Assembly (NCBI GenBank): GCA_030638185.1 | Contig: DAOWFD010000382.1 | Location: 1-49,086, forward strand | Direction: 5' to 3' | DNA: 49,086 bases | Origin: Candidatus Aegiribacteria sp. | Lineage (GTDB): Bacteria; Fermentibacterota; Fermentibacteria; Fermentibacterales; JCC-6 | Shown here: in pieces, positions 1-7,554 of the stretch | How the letters are laid out: the number at the start of each line of letters is the position of its first letter | How positions within the stretch are numbered: position 1 is the first letter of the stretch | Program-made: the position numbers and the translations under genes | The notes under the pieces: generated by a model | What the model was told of the DNA's origin: nothing | Database searches by the model: none | The model's input: only the letters and a program-made list of their open reading frames with translations

Positions 1-381
1 CCCGATTATCCCGGAACCGCCATGGAATCCATCAGGGAGATGTACAGGCAGGTGGGAACACTCCTGACCGATTCGTCGGGAACGGCTGTACGGGGGCTGA
101 TAGTACGTCTCCTTGTGCTGCCCGACGGGATCGCAGGAACCGGGGATGTTCTCCGATTCATAGCGGATGAGCTTGGTAATGATGTCTTTGTTAGCCTGAT
201 GTCCCAGTATTACCCCGCCCACAACGCCCGCAGTTACCCCTCGCTCTCAAGAAAACTCATACCGGATGAATACTCTGAATTCGTGAAAGTACTTGAGGAA
301 CTTGGATTTGAAAACGGCTGGGTTCAGGATCCGGTAACCTCTCCGGACAGCTACCGCCCTGGAATCGATTTTAAACTGTAA
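1..381 (+). CDS. PflX-like radical SAM protein, C-terminal part (5' partial)
   Basis: The reading frame is open from base 1 through the first ATG at 22, so this is the tail of a gene that begins before the window. The visible part contains an EMYRQVG segment, a GLIVRLLVLP strand, GTGDVLRFIADEL and LMSQYYPAHNA, then a C-terminal LGFENGWVQD. This order resembles the C-terminus of the COG1313/PflX group of radical SAM proteins, annotated as putative pyruvate formate-lyase activating enzymes. The CxxxCxxC cluster motif of that family would lie upstream and cannot be checked here. The substrate of these proteins is not well established, so I give no specific function. The gene ends 23 nt before the convergent thi4 stop. 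Confidence 0.7.
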   Translation, partial: PDYPGTAMESIREMYRQVGTLLTDSSGTAVRGLIVRLLVLPDGIAGTGDVLRFIADELGNDVFVSLMSQYYPAHNARSYPSLSRKLIPDEYSEFVKVLEELGFENGWVQDPVTSPDSYRPGIDFKL

Positions 382-404
382 TACAGTTCAGCTGAATGAA
401 TATG

Positions 405-1190
405 CTAATTGTTTTTCAGGAGAGTATGGATTTTCTCCGCTGCAATTTTCCCTGATAGAAGCATCCCCCCGAATACCGGTCCCATTCGATGGGCTCCCAT
501 GGCTGCATTTGCAGCCATACCGGCAACAAAGAGACCGGGCACGATTTCAATAGTGTTTTCCGCCAGAGCTCTCTCTCCCATGTCAGCATTCATGGACCTT
601 TCTCCCTCTATTCCGCCCGAAGGGGTTCTCAGTCTAAAACCTGTCTTTTCAATAACGGTGTGAAGAACCTCAAGCGGATGACCTGTGGCTTCGATCACGT
701 ATTCTGCGGAGATACACACGGGATCAACATGAAGACCGGCTATTTCAATAGGGCTGGAGGTAACCACCACTCCTGTAATCCTGTCACGGTTCACCATCAC
801 GTCTTCCACTGAGAAAAGGTTAAAAATGGACACACCTGCCCTGCAGGCCTCCGCTATAAGAGTGGCGATGGATTCAACCGAATTTGCAGTATAGTAACCG
901 GGGGAATAAAGCGATGTCCTCACTCCAAGTTCCTCGAGAATACTTTTCCCATCTTCCTGGACTACAATTACATTGAAGCCCATTCCTCCTCCCCACATGC
1001 CGCCCCCGGTGGAGAGCTTTCTGTCGAAAAGAGCCACTTTATGACCCTTAAGAGCCAGTTCCCTTGCGGCAGTCAGCCCTGCAGGCCCGCCTCCGGTAAC
1101 TGCCACATCCAGCTCAAGGTTGTCGAGCAGGCTGCTCATGTAAGTATCTACAATAGCCCTGGTTATTTCAACTTCATTTAACTTGCTCAA
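405..1190 (-). CDS. thi4: Thi4-family thiazole synthase, histidine (sulfide-dependent) type
   Basis: 261 aa, the usual length for prokaryotic Thi4. A dinucleotide-binding motif VTGGGPAGL lies at about residues 31-39. It is followed by the glycine-rich TGGGMWGGGMGFN stretch and the C-terminal HRMGPVFGGMLLSG typical of the family, which makes the ADP-thiazole precursor of thiamine from NAD and glycine. The catalytic position reads GLHVDP with His154, as in the archaeal enzymes that use free sulfide. The eukaryotic suicide enzymes have Cys there. This suggests a true multi-turnover catalyst in a sulfide-containing, probably anoxic setting (inference). It is the last gene of thiM-thiE-thi4, 28 nt after thiE, so it should share the TPP riboswitch control. 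No thiG, thiS or thiH is seen nearby, which fits Thi4 supplying the thiazole. Confidence 0.93.
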   Translation of the reverse strand: MSKLNEVEITRAIVDTYMSSLLDNLELDVAVTGGGPAGLTAARELALKGHKVALFDRKLSTGGGMWGGGMGFNVIVVQEDGKSILEELGVRTSLYSPGYYTANSVESIATLIAEACRAGVSIFNLFSVEDVMVNRDRITGVVVTSSPIEIAGLHVDPVCISAEYVIEATGHPLEVLHTVIEKTGFRLRTPSGGIEGERSMNADMGERALAENTIEIVPGLFVAGMAANAAMGAHRMGPVFGGMLLSGKIAAEKIHTLLKNN

Positions 1191-1218
1191 GGAAATCTCC
1201 GTTCTGAATTGTAATGTC

Positions 1219-1860
1219 TCATGTTCGGCCAGGTTTGCTCCGTCCCTTCAGAAGAGCCCTGACCACATCAGGGACATCCTCTGCTGCCATTATTGCCGAC
1301 ACAACGGCGATACCGTCAGCGCCTGCCTTCCGGACGATATCCGCATTGGAAGCATTTATACCCCCTATGGCAACAAGGGGAAGCGGAGAAACTTTTTTCA
1401 GTTCAGTTACAGCTTCCGTTCCCAGAGGTTCGCCCAGATCAGTCTTGGTGTCCGTGGGAAAAATAAGGTTGGCTGCAATATAATCAGCCCCCTCTTTCCA
1501 TGCAGACTCTGCCTCCCGGGGAGATCTGGCGGATGCTCCTATAACAGGATCAGGACCAAGAATTTTCCTTGCCAGGAGAACAGGCATATCATCCTGTCCC
1601 AGGTGAACCCCGTCGGCACCGGTTGCCAATGCAACGTCAACCCTGTCATTCACGATAAACAGCGCTCTATGTCTTCTGCAGAGATTTTGCAGGATAACTG
1701 CCATCTGAATCAACTCTCGTGTGGAAGCATTCTTGTCACGGAGCTGCAGGGCACCTACTCCTGCCCCAAGGGCAAGCCTGCAGGTTTCCACTACGCCCCT
1801 GCTGCCACAGAGGAGAGGGTCGGTTACAAGATAGAGATAAAGCTGTTCAGGGTTTCTCAA
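1219..1860 (-). CDS. thiE: Thiamine-phosphate synthase
   Basis: 213 aa TIM-barrel enzyme that joins hydroxymethylpyrimidine diphosphate to thiazole phosphate to give thiamine phosphate. Recognisable family motifs in order are QLRDKN near residue 40, NDRVDVALATGADGVHLGQ around 71-90, the IGAS strand, IFPTDTKTD in the phosphate loop, PLVAIGGIN, and GADGIAVVSAI near the C-terminus. The segment before the phosphate loop reads YIAANLIFPT where many homologues have a YIGxGPxFPT form, a minor variation. The ATG overlaps the thiM stop by 4 nt (ATGA), so the two are translationally coupled. The gene is in the riboswitch-controlled thi operon. Confidence 0.95.
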   Translation of the reverse strand: MRNPEQLYLYLVTDPLLCGSRGVVETCRLALGAGVGALQLRDKNASTRELIQMAVILQNLCRRHRALFIVNDRVDVALATGADGVHLGQDDMPVLLARKILGPDPVIGASARSPREAESAWKEGADYIAANLIFPTDTKTDLGEPLGTEAVTELKKVSPLPLVAIGGINASNADIVRKAGADGIAVVSAIMAAEDVPDVVRALLKGRSKPGRT

Positions 1861-2660
1861 AAAATTTCCGCTCTGATGTGGCTTTCGATAATTTTGCGGT
1901 TCAGATCTGATAGAGCGTCAAGAAAACAGGGAACAAAGGTACCGGGGCCGGCGCATACTTCCGCGGCATTCTCTCCCGCAATGCCGATGGCAACAAGTCC
2001 ACCCAGTGCCGCATGGAATGGATCTTCCATCGCTGCTGCGAAACAGGCTACGGAAGTTGAGGCGGAGCAGCCGGTACCCGTAACCCTTCCCATCAAGGAA
2101 TGACCGTTCTCTATCCTTGCAGTCCGATTTCCATCGGTAACTATATCAGAGATACCAGTAACTGCAATCACACTGCCCGATTCCGCGGCAAACGAAAGAA
2201 TCAGATCAATATGGTCCTCAACTGAATCCATAGAATCTACTCCGCGGACTTTTCCTTCCGCGCCCGAAAGAGCAAGAATCTCTCCGGCATTTCCCCGGAT
2301 AACAGCGATCTCAAGTTCTCTGATTATCAACTTTGCGGAATCGGTTCTGAGTCCGGTAGCACCTGCTCCAACAGGATCGAAGATTATGGGTATTCCAAGT
2401 TCGTTTGCCACTTTTCCCGCCGCCAGCATGCTCCTGACAAGGCCGAGGTCCAGAGTTCCGATATTCAGAAGCAATGCCCCCGCGAATCGCACCATCTCGG
2501 GGGATTCCTTTATACAAGGTGCCATTACGGGAGCCGCACCCAGGCACAGCGTAACATTCGCAGTAAAATTCATCACTACGGTATTCGTTATATGATGAAT
2601 CATGGGCCTGCTGCTTCTGATGGAATCCAGGCCCTGGCAGGTTATCTCTGCGGGTTTCAT
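1857..2660 (-). CDS. thiM: Hydroxyethylthiazole kinase
   Basis: 267 aa, the normal length for ThiM. It phosphorylates hydroxyethylthiazole, feeding salvaged thiazole to ThiE. Motifs seen are IHHITNTVVMNFTAN near the N-terminus, FDPVGAGATGLRT around residues 95-106 (ATP and substrate site), RGNAGEILALSG, and VTGTGCSAS with the conserved cysteine at about residue 198. The ATG is preceded by GGAGG at 2666-2670 with a 5-nt spacer. This Shine-Dalgarno sequence directly abuts the 3' strand of riboswitch helix P1. It is the first gene of the operon, with thiE overlapping its end. Presence of ThiM next to Thi4 means both salvage and de novo thiazole supply are under one control. Confidence 0.95.
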   Translation of the reverse strand: MKPAEITCQGLDSIRSSRPMIHHITNTVVMNFTANVTLCLGAAPVMAPCIKESPEMVRFAGALLLNIGTLDLGLVRSMLAAGKVANELGIPIIFDPVGAGATGLRTDSAKLIIRELEIAVIRGNAGEILALSGAEGKVRGVDSMDSVEDHIDLILSFAAESGSVIAVTGISDIVTDGNRTARIENGHSLMGRVTGTGCSASTSVACFAAAMEDPFHAALGGLVAIGIAGENAAEVCAGPGTFVPCFLDALSDLNRKIIESHIRAEIF

Positions 2661-2670
2661 AAAAGCCTCC

Positions 2671-2753
2671 GGATTTTCTTACGCCGGTATTACCCGGGTC
2701 AAGTTCCAGGAGTTGTATTCTCAGACCCGGAATCTCCGGGCCACCCCCAATCC
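2671..2753 (-). promoter_or_regulatory. TPP riboswitch (thi-box) controlling thiM-thiE-thi4
   Basis: Read on the minus strand, the leader carries the conserved TCTGAGA element (plus 2719-2725). It is followed by CCTGGAACTTGACCCGGG and TAATACCGGCGTAAGAAAA, the classic second half of the thi-box. A CCCGGA/TCCGGG hairpin forms the variable P3-like arm. A candidate P1 helix pairs GGATT (plus 2749-2753) with AATCC (plus 2671-2675). Its 3' strand ends at the GGAGG of thiM, so ligand-stabilised P1 would crowd or occlude the ribosome site. This suggests translational control. I see no obvious poly-T terminator between the aptamer and thiM. Confidence 0.93.
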
Positions 2754-2760
2754 ATCCCCA

Positions 2761-2789
2761 AAGCTATGAACGATGAATTTCATCGTCAA
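2761..2789 (-). promoter_or_regulatory. Candidate promoter for the thi operon
   Basis: On the minus strand, TTGACG (plus 2784-2789) is followed after 17 nt by TAGCTT (plus 2761-2766). The -10 match is poor (3 of 6). The predicted start, about 7 nt further on, falls right at the 5' edge of the riboswitch P1 helix, which is where transcription should begin. Position is the main support. Confidence 0.35.
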
Positions 2790-2855
2790 ACATGAAGGCT
2801 TGTTCAATCCTTCCCGTATGGTTATTTCAGGCAGATACAAAGGGTACCGCTAAAC

Positions 2856-5342
2856 ATGAGAAAGGCAAATACAATGACAATAGTTATCATGCTTGTTTCC
2901 GCAGCACTCACCTCCGGGCTGCAGCCCGGAGACCCCTGGCCATCTGAAGCGGATTCCGCTATGGCACTCGCCATGGACACGCTGAACCTTACCAGGGAAC
3001 AGCTGGATTTCGACAGACACTGGGCAACCGGGGTTCACCTCGCTGATTCTACGGTATTAAGGGCCATTCAGCATGTAGAGGAAATTCCTGTAATTCTTAA
3101 AGAGTATCTTGACATGTTAACCGATTACAGGCTTTCAGAATCGGATGAAACAGGCAGGGAAGGACTTCCTGTGATCATCGATCTGCTTCAGGAAGCCGAT
3201 TCAATGGTACAGCAGGGGATGGATAATCTGGGACGGGACACAGTGGATTCACTGATAGCTGTAATCCCCGCGCTCTGGCTGAACGAGAACGACCCTCTTG
3301 ACTGGGATTCGTTTATCGAGAGCTGGAACATAGAACCCTTTCCCGATGGTGATATGGAGATGGATACGCTTGCCTCTCTATTTGAGAGGTGCCATTTTGA
3401 AGTAAGTATTCCACTCGATGAACTCGTAATTGCTTCAAGAAGCCTTCAGGGAGCACAATGGCCGGCGGAACTGTCCGTTACCCTTCCCGGTGTTTACGGA
3501 ACTACAGCATCGTTCTGTTTCGATGGTCCGGTCAGATGGGTCATTGGAGGAGAAGGAGATAACGTATACACGAAGGATTGCCCGTTTGAGCTGATCATCG
3601 ATACGGGCGGAAACGATTTCTACGGAGACGGCATAGGGGGAGCCGCAGGGCCTGCCGGAAAAAGAATATCAGTTGTAATAGACCTGTATGGAAACGATAC
3701 CTATTCAAGCACTTCCCCGGTCAGTCAGGGATGCGGTCTTATGGGGCTGGGGGGAGTGATTGACCTTGAAGGGAATGATTCCTACAGGGCAGAGGACTTC
3801 TCACAGGGGGCAGGATTGATGGGCTTCGGCTTTCTTATTGACCTTCAGGGCGAAGATTATTTCAGGGGCGGCACATTCAGCCAGGGAGCCGGCTGCCTTG
3901 GAATGGGAATTCTGTATGACGGTTCCGGCGATGATTTCAGACAGGTTGACATGTTCGGACAGGGCTTCGGAGGGCCCTCCGGCAGGGGAATCCTTGTTGA
4001 TATGGATGGAAGCGACTGCTCTCTGGCCGGTTTCAGATACTCCCATGAACCTCTGTTGCCGGATGACAACCAGGCCATGTCACAGGGCTTCGGAATGGGG
4101 CTGAGACCCCTGATAGCCGGGGGCATCGGGCTCATGGCGGACTATGGCGAAGGTAACGATACCTACAGGGCTGAAGTATTCGGCCAGGGATGCTCATACT
4201 TTTACAGCCTTGGAATGCTGTATGACCAGGGGGGACAGGATACCTACCAGGCAACCCAGTACAGCCAGGGATCCGGGATTCATCTTGCATCCGGGTGCCT
4301 GTGGGACGGAGACGGTGACGACAGTTACTTCTCAAGAAACGGACCGGCCCAGGGAAGCGCCCACGATCTTTCCACCGGGTTTCTTCTGGATGGCGGGGGG
4401 AATGACTGGTACTGCTCCGATGGAGGCCAGTCCCTCTCCCTGACAAACTCCGCATCTATCTTCATCGATATCGAGGGGGATGATACCTATTGCGCAAGGG
4501 GAGGGGGACAGGGTGAAGCCCGTTGGGCAAGAGGATCATCAGGAGCGGGAGTTTTCATCGATCTGGCTGATAATGATGTCTACCTCGGCTCCGGCTCCGA
4601 TTCGACCCGATGGCTTTCCCTTGAATACGGAGTCGGTGTCGACCTTCCGAACCTGACTCCCGGTGGTCTCAACCCCCAGGATCCCATTGGCGACCCGGAA
4701 TCACTTGAACTTGATTCGCTGTTTTCCGTTGCCTCGGAATGGGGCGTGGGACCCAACAATGAAAGGGTCAACGCCCACCGCTCCGAGCTGGCATCAAGGG
4801 GTGAAGAGGCAGTCAGGTATCTGATAGAGAATCATATGGGAACACTTAGCGGGTTGGAAAGCCGGGCCATGGAAAGAGTATTCAGAGAAAATATAGATAT
4901 TTGTATGGAACTTTTACTCGAATCACTCAATACAATTGACAGCATACCGGCAAGAAACGGAGGGAATCTGATTTATTTTCTCGGAAAACTTGAAGACGAC
5001 AGAGCAAGAATTCCGCTTGAGCGGATGCTGTCCTGTCCGGACGATAGTATGTCAACAGGTCGGACAACAGGAATCGTAAAGGCCCTGGGAACAATCGGGA
5101 ATTCTGAATCACTGCCGGTCATCCTGCCGTTGGCAGGAGATTCTACAGACAGAGTAAGGCGGGAGGTTGCAGTTTCCATTGGAGAGATCTGCGATGCCAT
5201 GGCTGTTGATATCCTGAAGGAACTTGTTCAGGATCCCGCCCTTGACGTGAGGTCAGCGGCCGAACGTGCGCTACGGCTCATTGAAGAAAGCATTTCCGAG
5301 GAGGATGAGAGCAGCGTGAACGGAAACGATCAGGTTAATTGA
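2856..5342 (+). CDS. Secreted protein with twelve GxD-type solenoid repeats and C-terminal HEAT-like repeats
   Basis: 828 aa with an N-terminal signal peptide (positive MRK start, hydrophobic core, ALTSG-like cleavage region). Residues about 25-245 form a helical, acidic region. Residues about 248-580 hold twelve copies of a roughly 20-35 residue repeat. Its core is a hydrophobic strand, D, two or three residues, G-N/D/E/S-D and an aromatic, followed by SQG or GQG and small residues. Examples are DLYGNDTY, DLEGNDSY, DQGGQDTY and DIEGDDTY. The regular Gly/Asp turns suggest a beta-solenoid, possibly calcium-binding. The last ~130 residues contain HEAT/PBS-lyase-like helical repeats (LPVILPLAGDSTDRVRREVA). 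I recognise no named family. ATG 2874 has a better-placed AAAGG, but ATG 2856 gives the better signal peptide. First gene of a run of exported proteins. Confidence 0.85.
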   Translation: MRKANTMTIVIMLVSAALTSGLQPGDPWPSEADSAMALAMDTLNLTREQLDFDRHWATGVHLADSTVLRAIQHVEEIPVILKEYLDMLTDYRLSESDETGREGLPVIIDLLQEADSMVQQGMDNLGRDTVDSLIAVIPALWLNENDPLDWDSFIESWNIEPFPDGDMEMDTLASLFERCHFEVSIPLDELVIASRSLQGAQWPAELSVTLPGVYGTTASFCFDGPVRWVIGGEGDNVYTKDCPFELIIDTGGNDFYGDGIGGAAGPAGKRISVVIDLYGNDTYSSTSPVSQGCGLMGLGGVIDLEGNDSYRAEDFSQGAGLMGFGFLIDLQGEDYFRGGTFSQGAGCLGMGILYDGSGDDFRQVDMFGQGFGGPSGRGILVDMDGSDCSLAGFRYSHEPLLPDDNQAMSQGFGMGLRPLIAGGIGLMADYGEGNDTYRAEVFGQGCSYFYSLGMLYDQGGQDTYQATQYSQGSGIHLASGCLWDGDGDDSYFSRNGPAQGSAHDLSTGFLLDGGGNDWYCSDGGQSLSLTNSASIFIDIEGDDTYCARGGGQGEARWARGSSGAGVFIDLADNDVYLGSGSDSTRWLSLEYGVGVDLPNLTPGGLNPQDPIGDPESLELDSLFSVASEWGVGPNNERVNAHRSELASRGEEAVRYLIENHMGTLSGLESRAMERVFRENIDICMELLLESLNTIDSIPARNGGNLIYFLGKLEDDRARIPLERMLSCPDDSMSTGRTTGIVKALGTIGNSESLPVILPLAGDSTDRVRREVAVSIGEICDAMAVDILKELVQDPALDVRSAAERALRLIEESISEEDESSVNGNDQVN

Positions 5343-5422
5343 CATGTTACACCTGTAGATTTATCTTGCTGGTGTGTGTGAGAAACAGAATTGTACGTGA
5401 ACTAAAGCAGAAAGGAAAATCC

Positions 5423-6235
5423 ATGAAAAAACTTGGACTTATTGTACTTGTGGCCGGAATCGTACTGATGGCTGGCTGCGCAGGAGACGATCCGGCCGGT
5501 CCTTCAGGGACACTGCCAGCTGTTACGGGGCTTGCAATAGGAACATCTTCCGCGGGAAGGAATGTTGACCTTTCCTGGAACGCTGTGGATGACGTTGACG
5601 GCTACAAGATATACTTCCGTGCCAGTTCAACCGGCGCCTGGACGGATAGTGTTGATGTAACAAGCGGGACCAGCGGCCAACACGCAAATGCTACATCAGC
5701 TGGTTATTACACCGTAAAAGCTTACGAGGGAAATAACTACTCCGAAAACAACTCCAATATAGTTAATACGTTACCCACCGATGTCTCAACAACTTACACC
5801 ATCTATGACAATTACAGCGCTGTCGGTCAGCCCAGCGGCTTCATCTTCGGTACAACTGCCGGTCAGACCGGTTCGGCCTCCAGCGGTTCATTCGAACAGG
5901 ACATCTACGCCTTCGATGAGGATGCACCCATTCTCGGTGACTTAACCGTAAGGCTTTACACGGGCGACAAGGCCCCCTTCGGTACCGGCAAAACCACCTA
6001 CATGGCAGAGCCTGATAACACCGGTTACTGCGATCTCTACCCCACCGGAACATGGCACAGTGCCTACAGCCTCAACGCAGGTGATGTAAGGGTTTTCCTC
6101 TATCTGGAGAACGGTCATTACGTGAAGATGTACAATATAGTCGTCACAGAAGATACTGAAACTGCAAACGGCACAAAGGTAAGCTTCAGCTACGAGATCC
6201 AGACAGGCGGCCTTACCCTCTTCACAAGCAACTAG
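5423..6235 (+). CDS. Lipoprotein with a fibronectin-III-like domain
   Basis: 270 aa from ATG 5423, which follows AAAGGA at a sensible distance. The open frame extends upstream to a TTG overlapping the previous stop, but those residues do not look like part of the protein. The N-terminus is a lipoprotein signal with lipobox LMAGC (Cys19). Residues about 32-115 have the pattern of a fibronectin type III domain (VDLSWNAVDDVDGYKIYFR, then YYTVKAYEGNNYSE). The rest is Thr/Ser/Tyr-rich, probably all-beta, and I do not recognise it. Probably anchored in the outer or inner membrane facing the periplasm or surface. A strong terminator follows, so it ends a transcription unit. Confidence 0.8.
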   Translation: MKKLGLIVLVAGIVLMAGCAGDDPAGPSGTLPAVTGLAIGTSSAGRNVDLSWNAVDDVDGYKIYFRASSTGAWTDSVDVTSGTSGQHANATSAGYYTVKAYEGNNYSENNSNIVNTLPTDVSTTYTIYDNYSAVGQPSGFIFGTTAGQTGSASSGSFEQDIYAFDEDAPILGDLTVRLYTGDKAPFGTGKTTYMAEPDNTGYCDLYPTGTWHSAYSLNAGDVRVFLYLENGHYVKMYNIVVTEDTETANGTKVSFSYEIQTGGLTLFTSN

Positions 6236-6260
6236 AAGAGGTTTCGAGGGACAATAATAA

Positions 6261-6287
6261 GGGGGGAGCCTAATGCTCCCCTCTTTT
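6261..6287 (+). terminator. Intrinsic terminator after the FN3 lipoprotein gene
   Basis: Stem GGGGAGC (6263-6269) pairs with GCTCCCC (6275-6281) around a 5-nt loop, followed by TCTTTT. Lies 25 nt after the stop codon. Confidence 0.85.
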
Positions 6288-6305
6288 CAATATGGAGGAT
6301 AGAAT

Positions 6306-7094
6306 ATGTACCGTTCATTTGTTGGCTCACCGGTGGTCCTTTTGCTCGCCTGCATGTTCGCCGGAACCGGTGTAATGGTGACGTCATTGGAGGCGAGCCT
6401 GCCTGACGGTCTCGGTGACATCTTCGAAGGGATCAGTAATCAGTACAGCGGATCCTGGGGGATCGGAGTGATGGAGCTGAACACGGGGGAATCGGAAACT
6501 TTGGACGGGAATCAACAATTCCATATGGAATCGCCCCACCTTCCCATGACCGCATGCGGCATTGAGATATCCAATGCGGGAGTGTTGCCTCTTGATTCCC
6601 TCATAGCAAGAAACGAGCAGTTCTGGGAGAAGCTTCACTGGTCCCAGCAGGGAGGACGCGGCACCTGCCAGGCCGTGTTGTACGTTATGGGCGAGCAACT
6701 GATTAACGATTGGATCGAACAGGGAGGATATACCGGCACAGTTGTAAAAGGTGTGCAGCTCTTCTTTCCCGATTGTCCACAGGTGGACCCGAACTATATA
6801 ACCGCAAGGGACGGTCTTGAATTCCTGAGGATCATCTACGATAATTTTGACAGGCCCTACGTAGCAGGCATAGGGACCAACCCGCCCCTGTCCAACCACA
6901 ACAGGGAAACTCTGAAACTGGGAAATGACATCTACGGATGGATCGATGATACAGGGGAGTGGCGCCATCTGTTCATTATCATTGACAGACCCCAGGGCTC
7001 CGACTTCGGGATTGTTGTTCTGGCCGAAGGGATTGATGACCCGCAGGACGTGGACAGCGGATTCAGGACCATCTGCGAGGCCCTGACAGACTGA
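6306..7094 (+). CDS. Exported beta-lactamase-fold protein lacking the SxxK lysine
   Basis: 262 aa, ATG preceded by GGAGG with a 7-nt spacer. The N-terminal hydrophobic segment looks like a signal peptide. The order of elements matches class A beta-lactamase/serine hydrolase domains: GVMELNTGESETL strand pair, the nucleophile region, a helical domain, TARDGLEFLRIIYD, and a C-terminal YGWIDDTGEW and FGIVVLAEG strand pair. At the nucleophile region the expected SxxK reads SPHL, so the catalytic lysine is missing. The KTG position reads DDTG. The protein is probably not a working beta-lactamase or DD-peptidase. It may be a binding or structural derivative. A related degenerate copy lies two genes downstream. 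Family assignment is by pattern and is moderately secure. Confidence 0.65.
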   Translation: MYRSFVGSPVVLLLACMFAGTGVMVTSLEASLPDGLGDIFEGISNQYSGSWGIGVMELNTGESETLDGNQQFHMESPHLPMTACGIEISNAGVLPLDSLIARNEQFWEKLHWSQQGGRGTCQAVLYVMGEQLINDWIEQGGYTGTVVKGVQLFFPDCPQVDPNYITARDGLEFLRIIYDNFDRPYVAGIGTNPPLSNHNRETLKLGNDIYGWIDDTGEWRHLFIIIDRPQGSDFGIVVLAEGIDDPQDVDSGFRTICEALTD

Positions 7095-7146
7095 CCCTGA
7101 AGCCGGATAGATGGAATTGATATTTGTCCCTTTTAAAAGAGGAAAC

Positions 7147-7515
7147 ATGAAAACGGTTCTGATGTTAGCTGTATTCCTTTTGGTTGGCTGCAGTAATCCC
7201 TGGGGACATGACCTTTCAATCACGGTTACCCATCCTCCGGCGGAGGGAGTACAGGTAGACAGGAGCTATATCATAAAATGGACACTTAGCGCGCCGGATT
7301 ATTCCAACACCGGAATACTGATTTTCGTTGACACCGACCTCAATCCGGAAACAGGTCTTATCCAGATATCCGATACCCTTTCGGTGGAGTCATCAGGTTA
7401 CCTCTGGGACTGTACCCTCTTCCCTGAAGATGATTACTATGTTAGAGTCATGCTTTTCGAGGGAAGCAACTCTGCGCATGATTACAGCGAAGGAACGGTT
7501 AGGGTTATACATTAG
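7147..7515 (+). CDS. Small lipoprotein with an Ig-like fold
   Basis: 122 aa from ATG 7147, preceded by AAGAGGAAAC. An in-frame ATG at 7111 exists but would put non-signal residues before the signal peptide. Lipobox LLVGC gives a mature Cys about residue 16. The remainder (SITVTHPPAEGVQVDRSY, IIKWTLSAPDYSNT, YYVRVMLFEGSN) has the spacing of a single beta-sandwich domain of the Ig/FN3-like type found in secreted proteins. I recognise no specific family. It sits between the two degenerate beta-lactamase-fold genes, 52 nt after the first. Confidence 0.75.
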   Translation: MKTVLMLAVFLLVGCSNPWGHDLSITVTHPPAEGVQVDRSYIIKWTLSAPDYSNTGILIFVDTDLNPETGLIQISDTLSVESSGYLWDCTLFPEDDYYVRVMLFEGSNSAHDYSEGTVRVIH

Positions 7516-7554
7516 AAAGTAAGCTGTGAATATGAAAAGGAGTCGTTAAAGCCT

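Noticed and set aside
1183..2103. Open frame of 306 codons on the plus strand, antisense to thi4, thiE and thiM
   Set aside because: It lies wholly opposite well-recognised genes, has no family features or ribosome site, and is explained by codon bias of the opposite strand.
6306..7094. Functional beta-lactamase or antibiotic-resistance gene
   Set aside because: The SxxK lysine is missing and the KTG position is altered, so the fold does not imply activity.
6384..7223. Open frame of 279 codons antisense to the first beta-lactamase-like gene
   Set aside because: The plus strand has a signal peptide, a good ribosome site and family features; the antisense frame has none.
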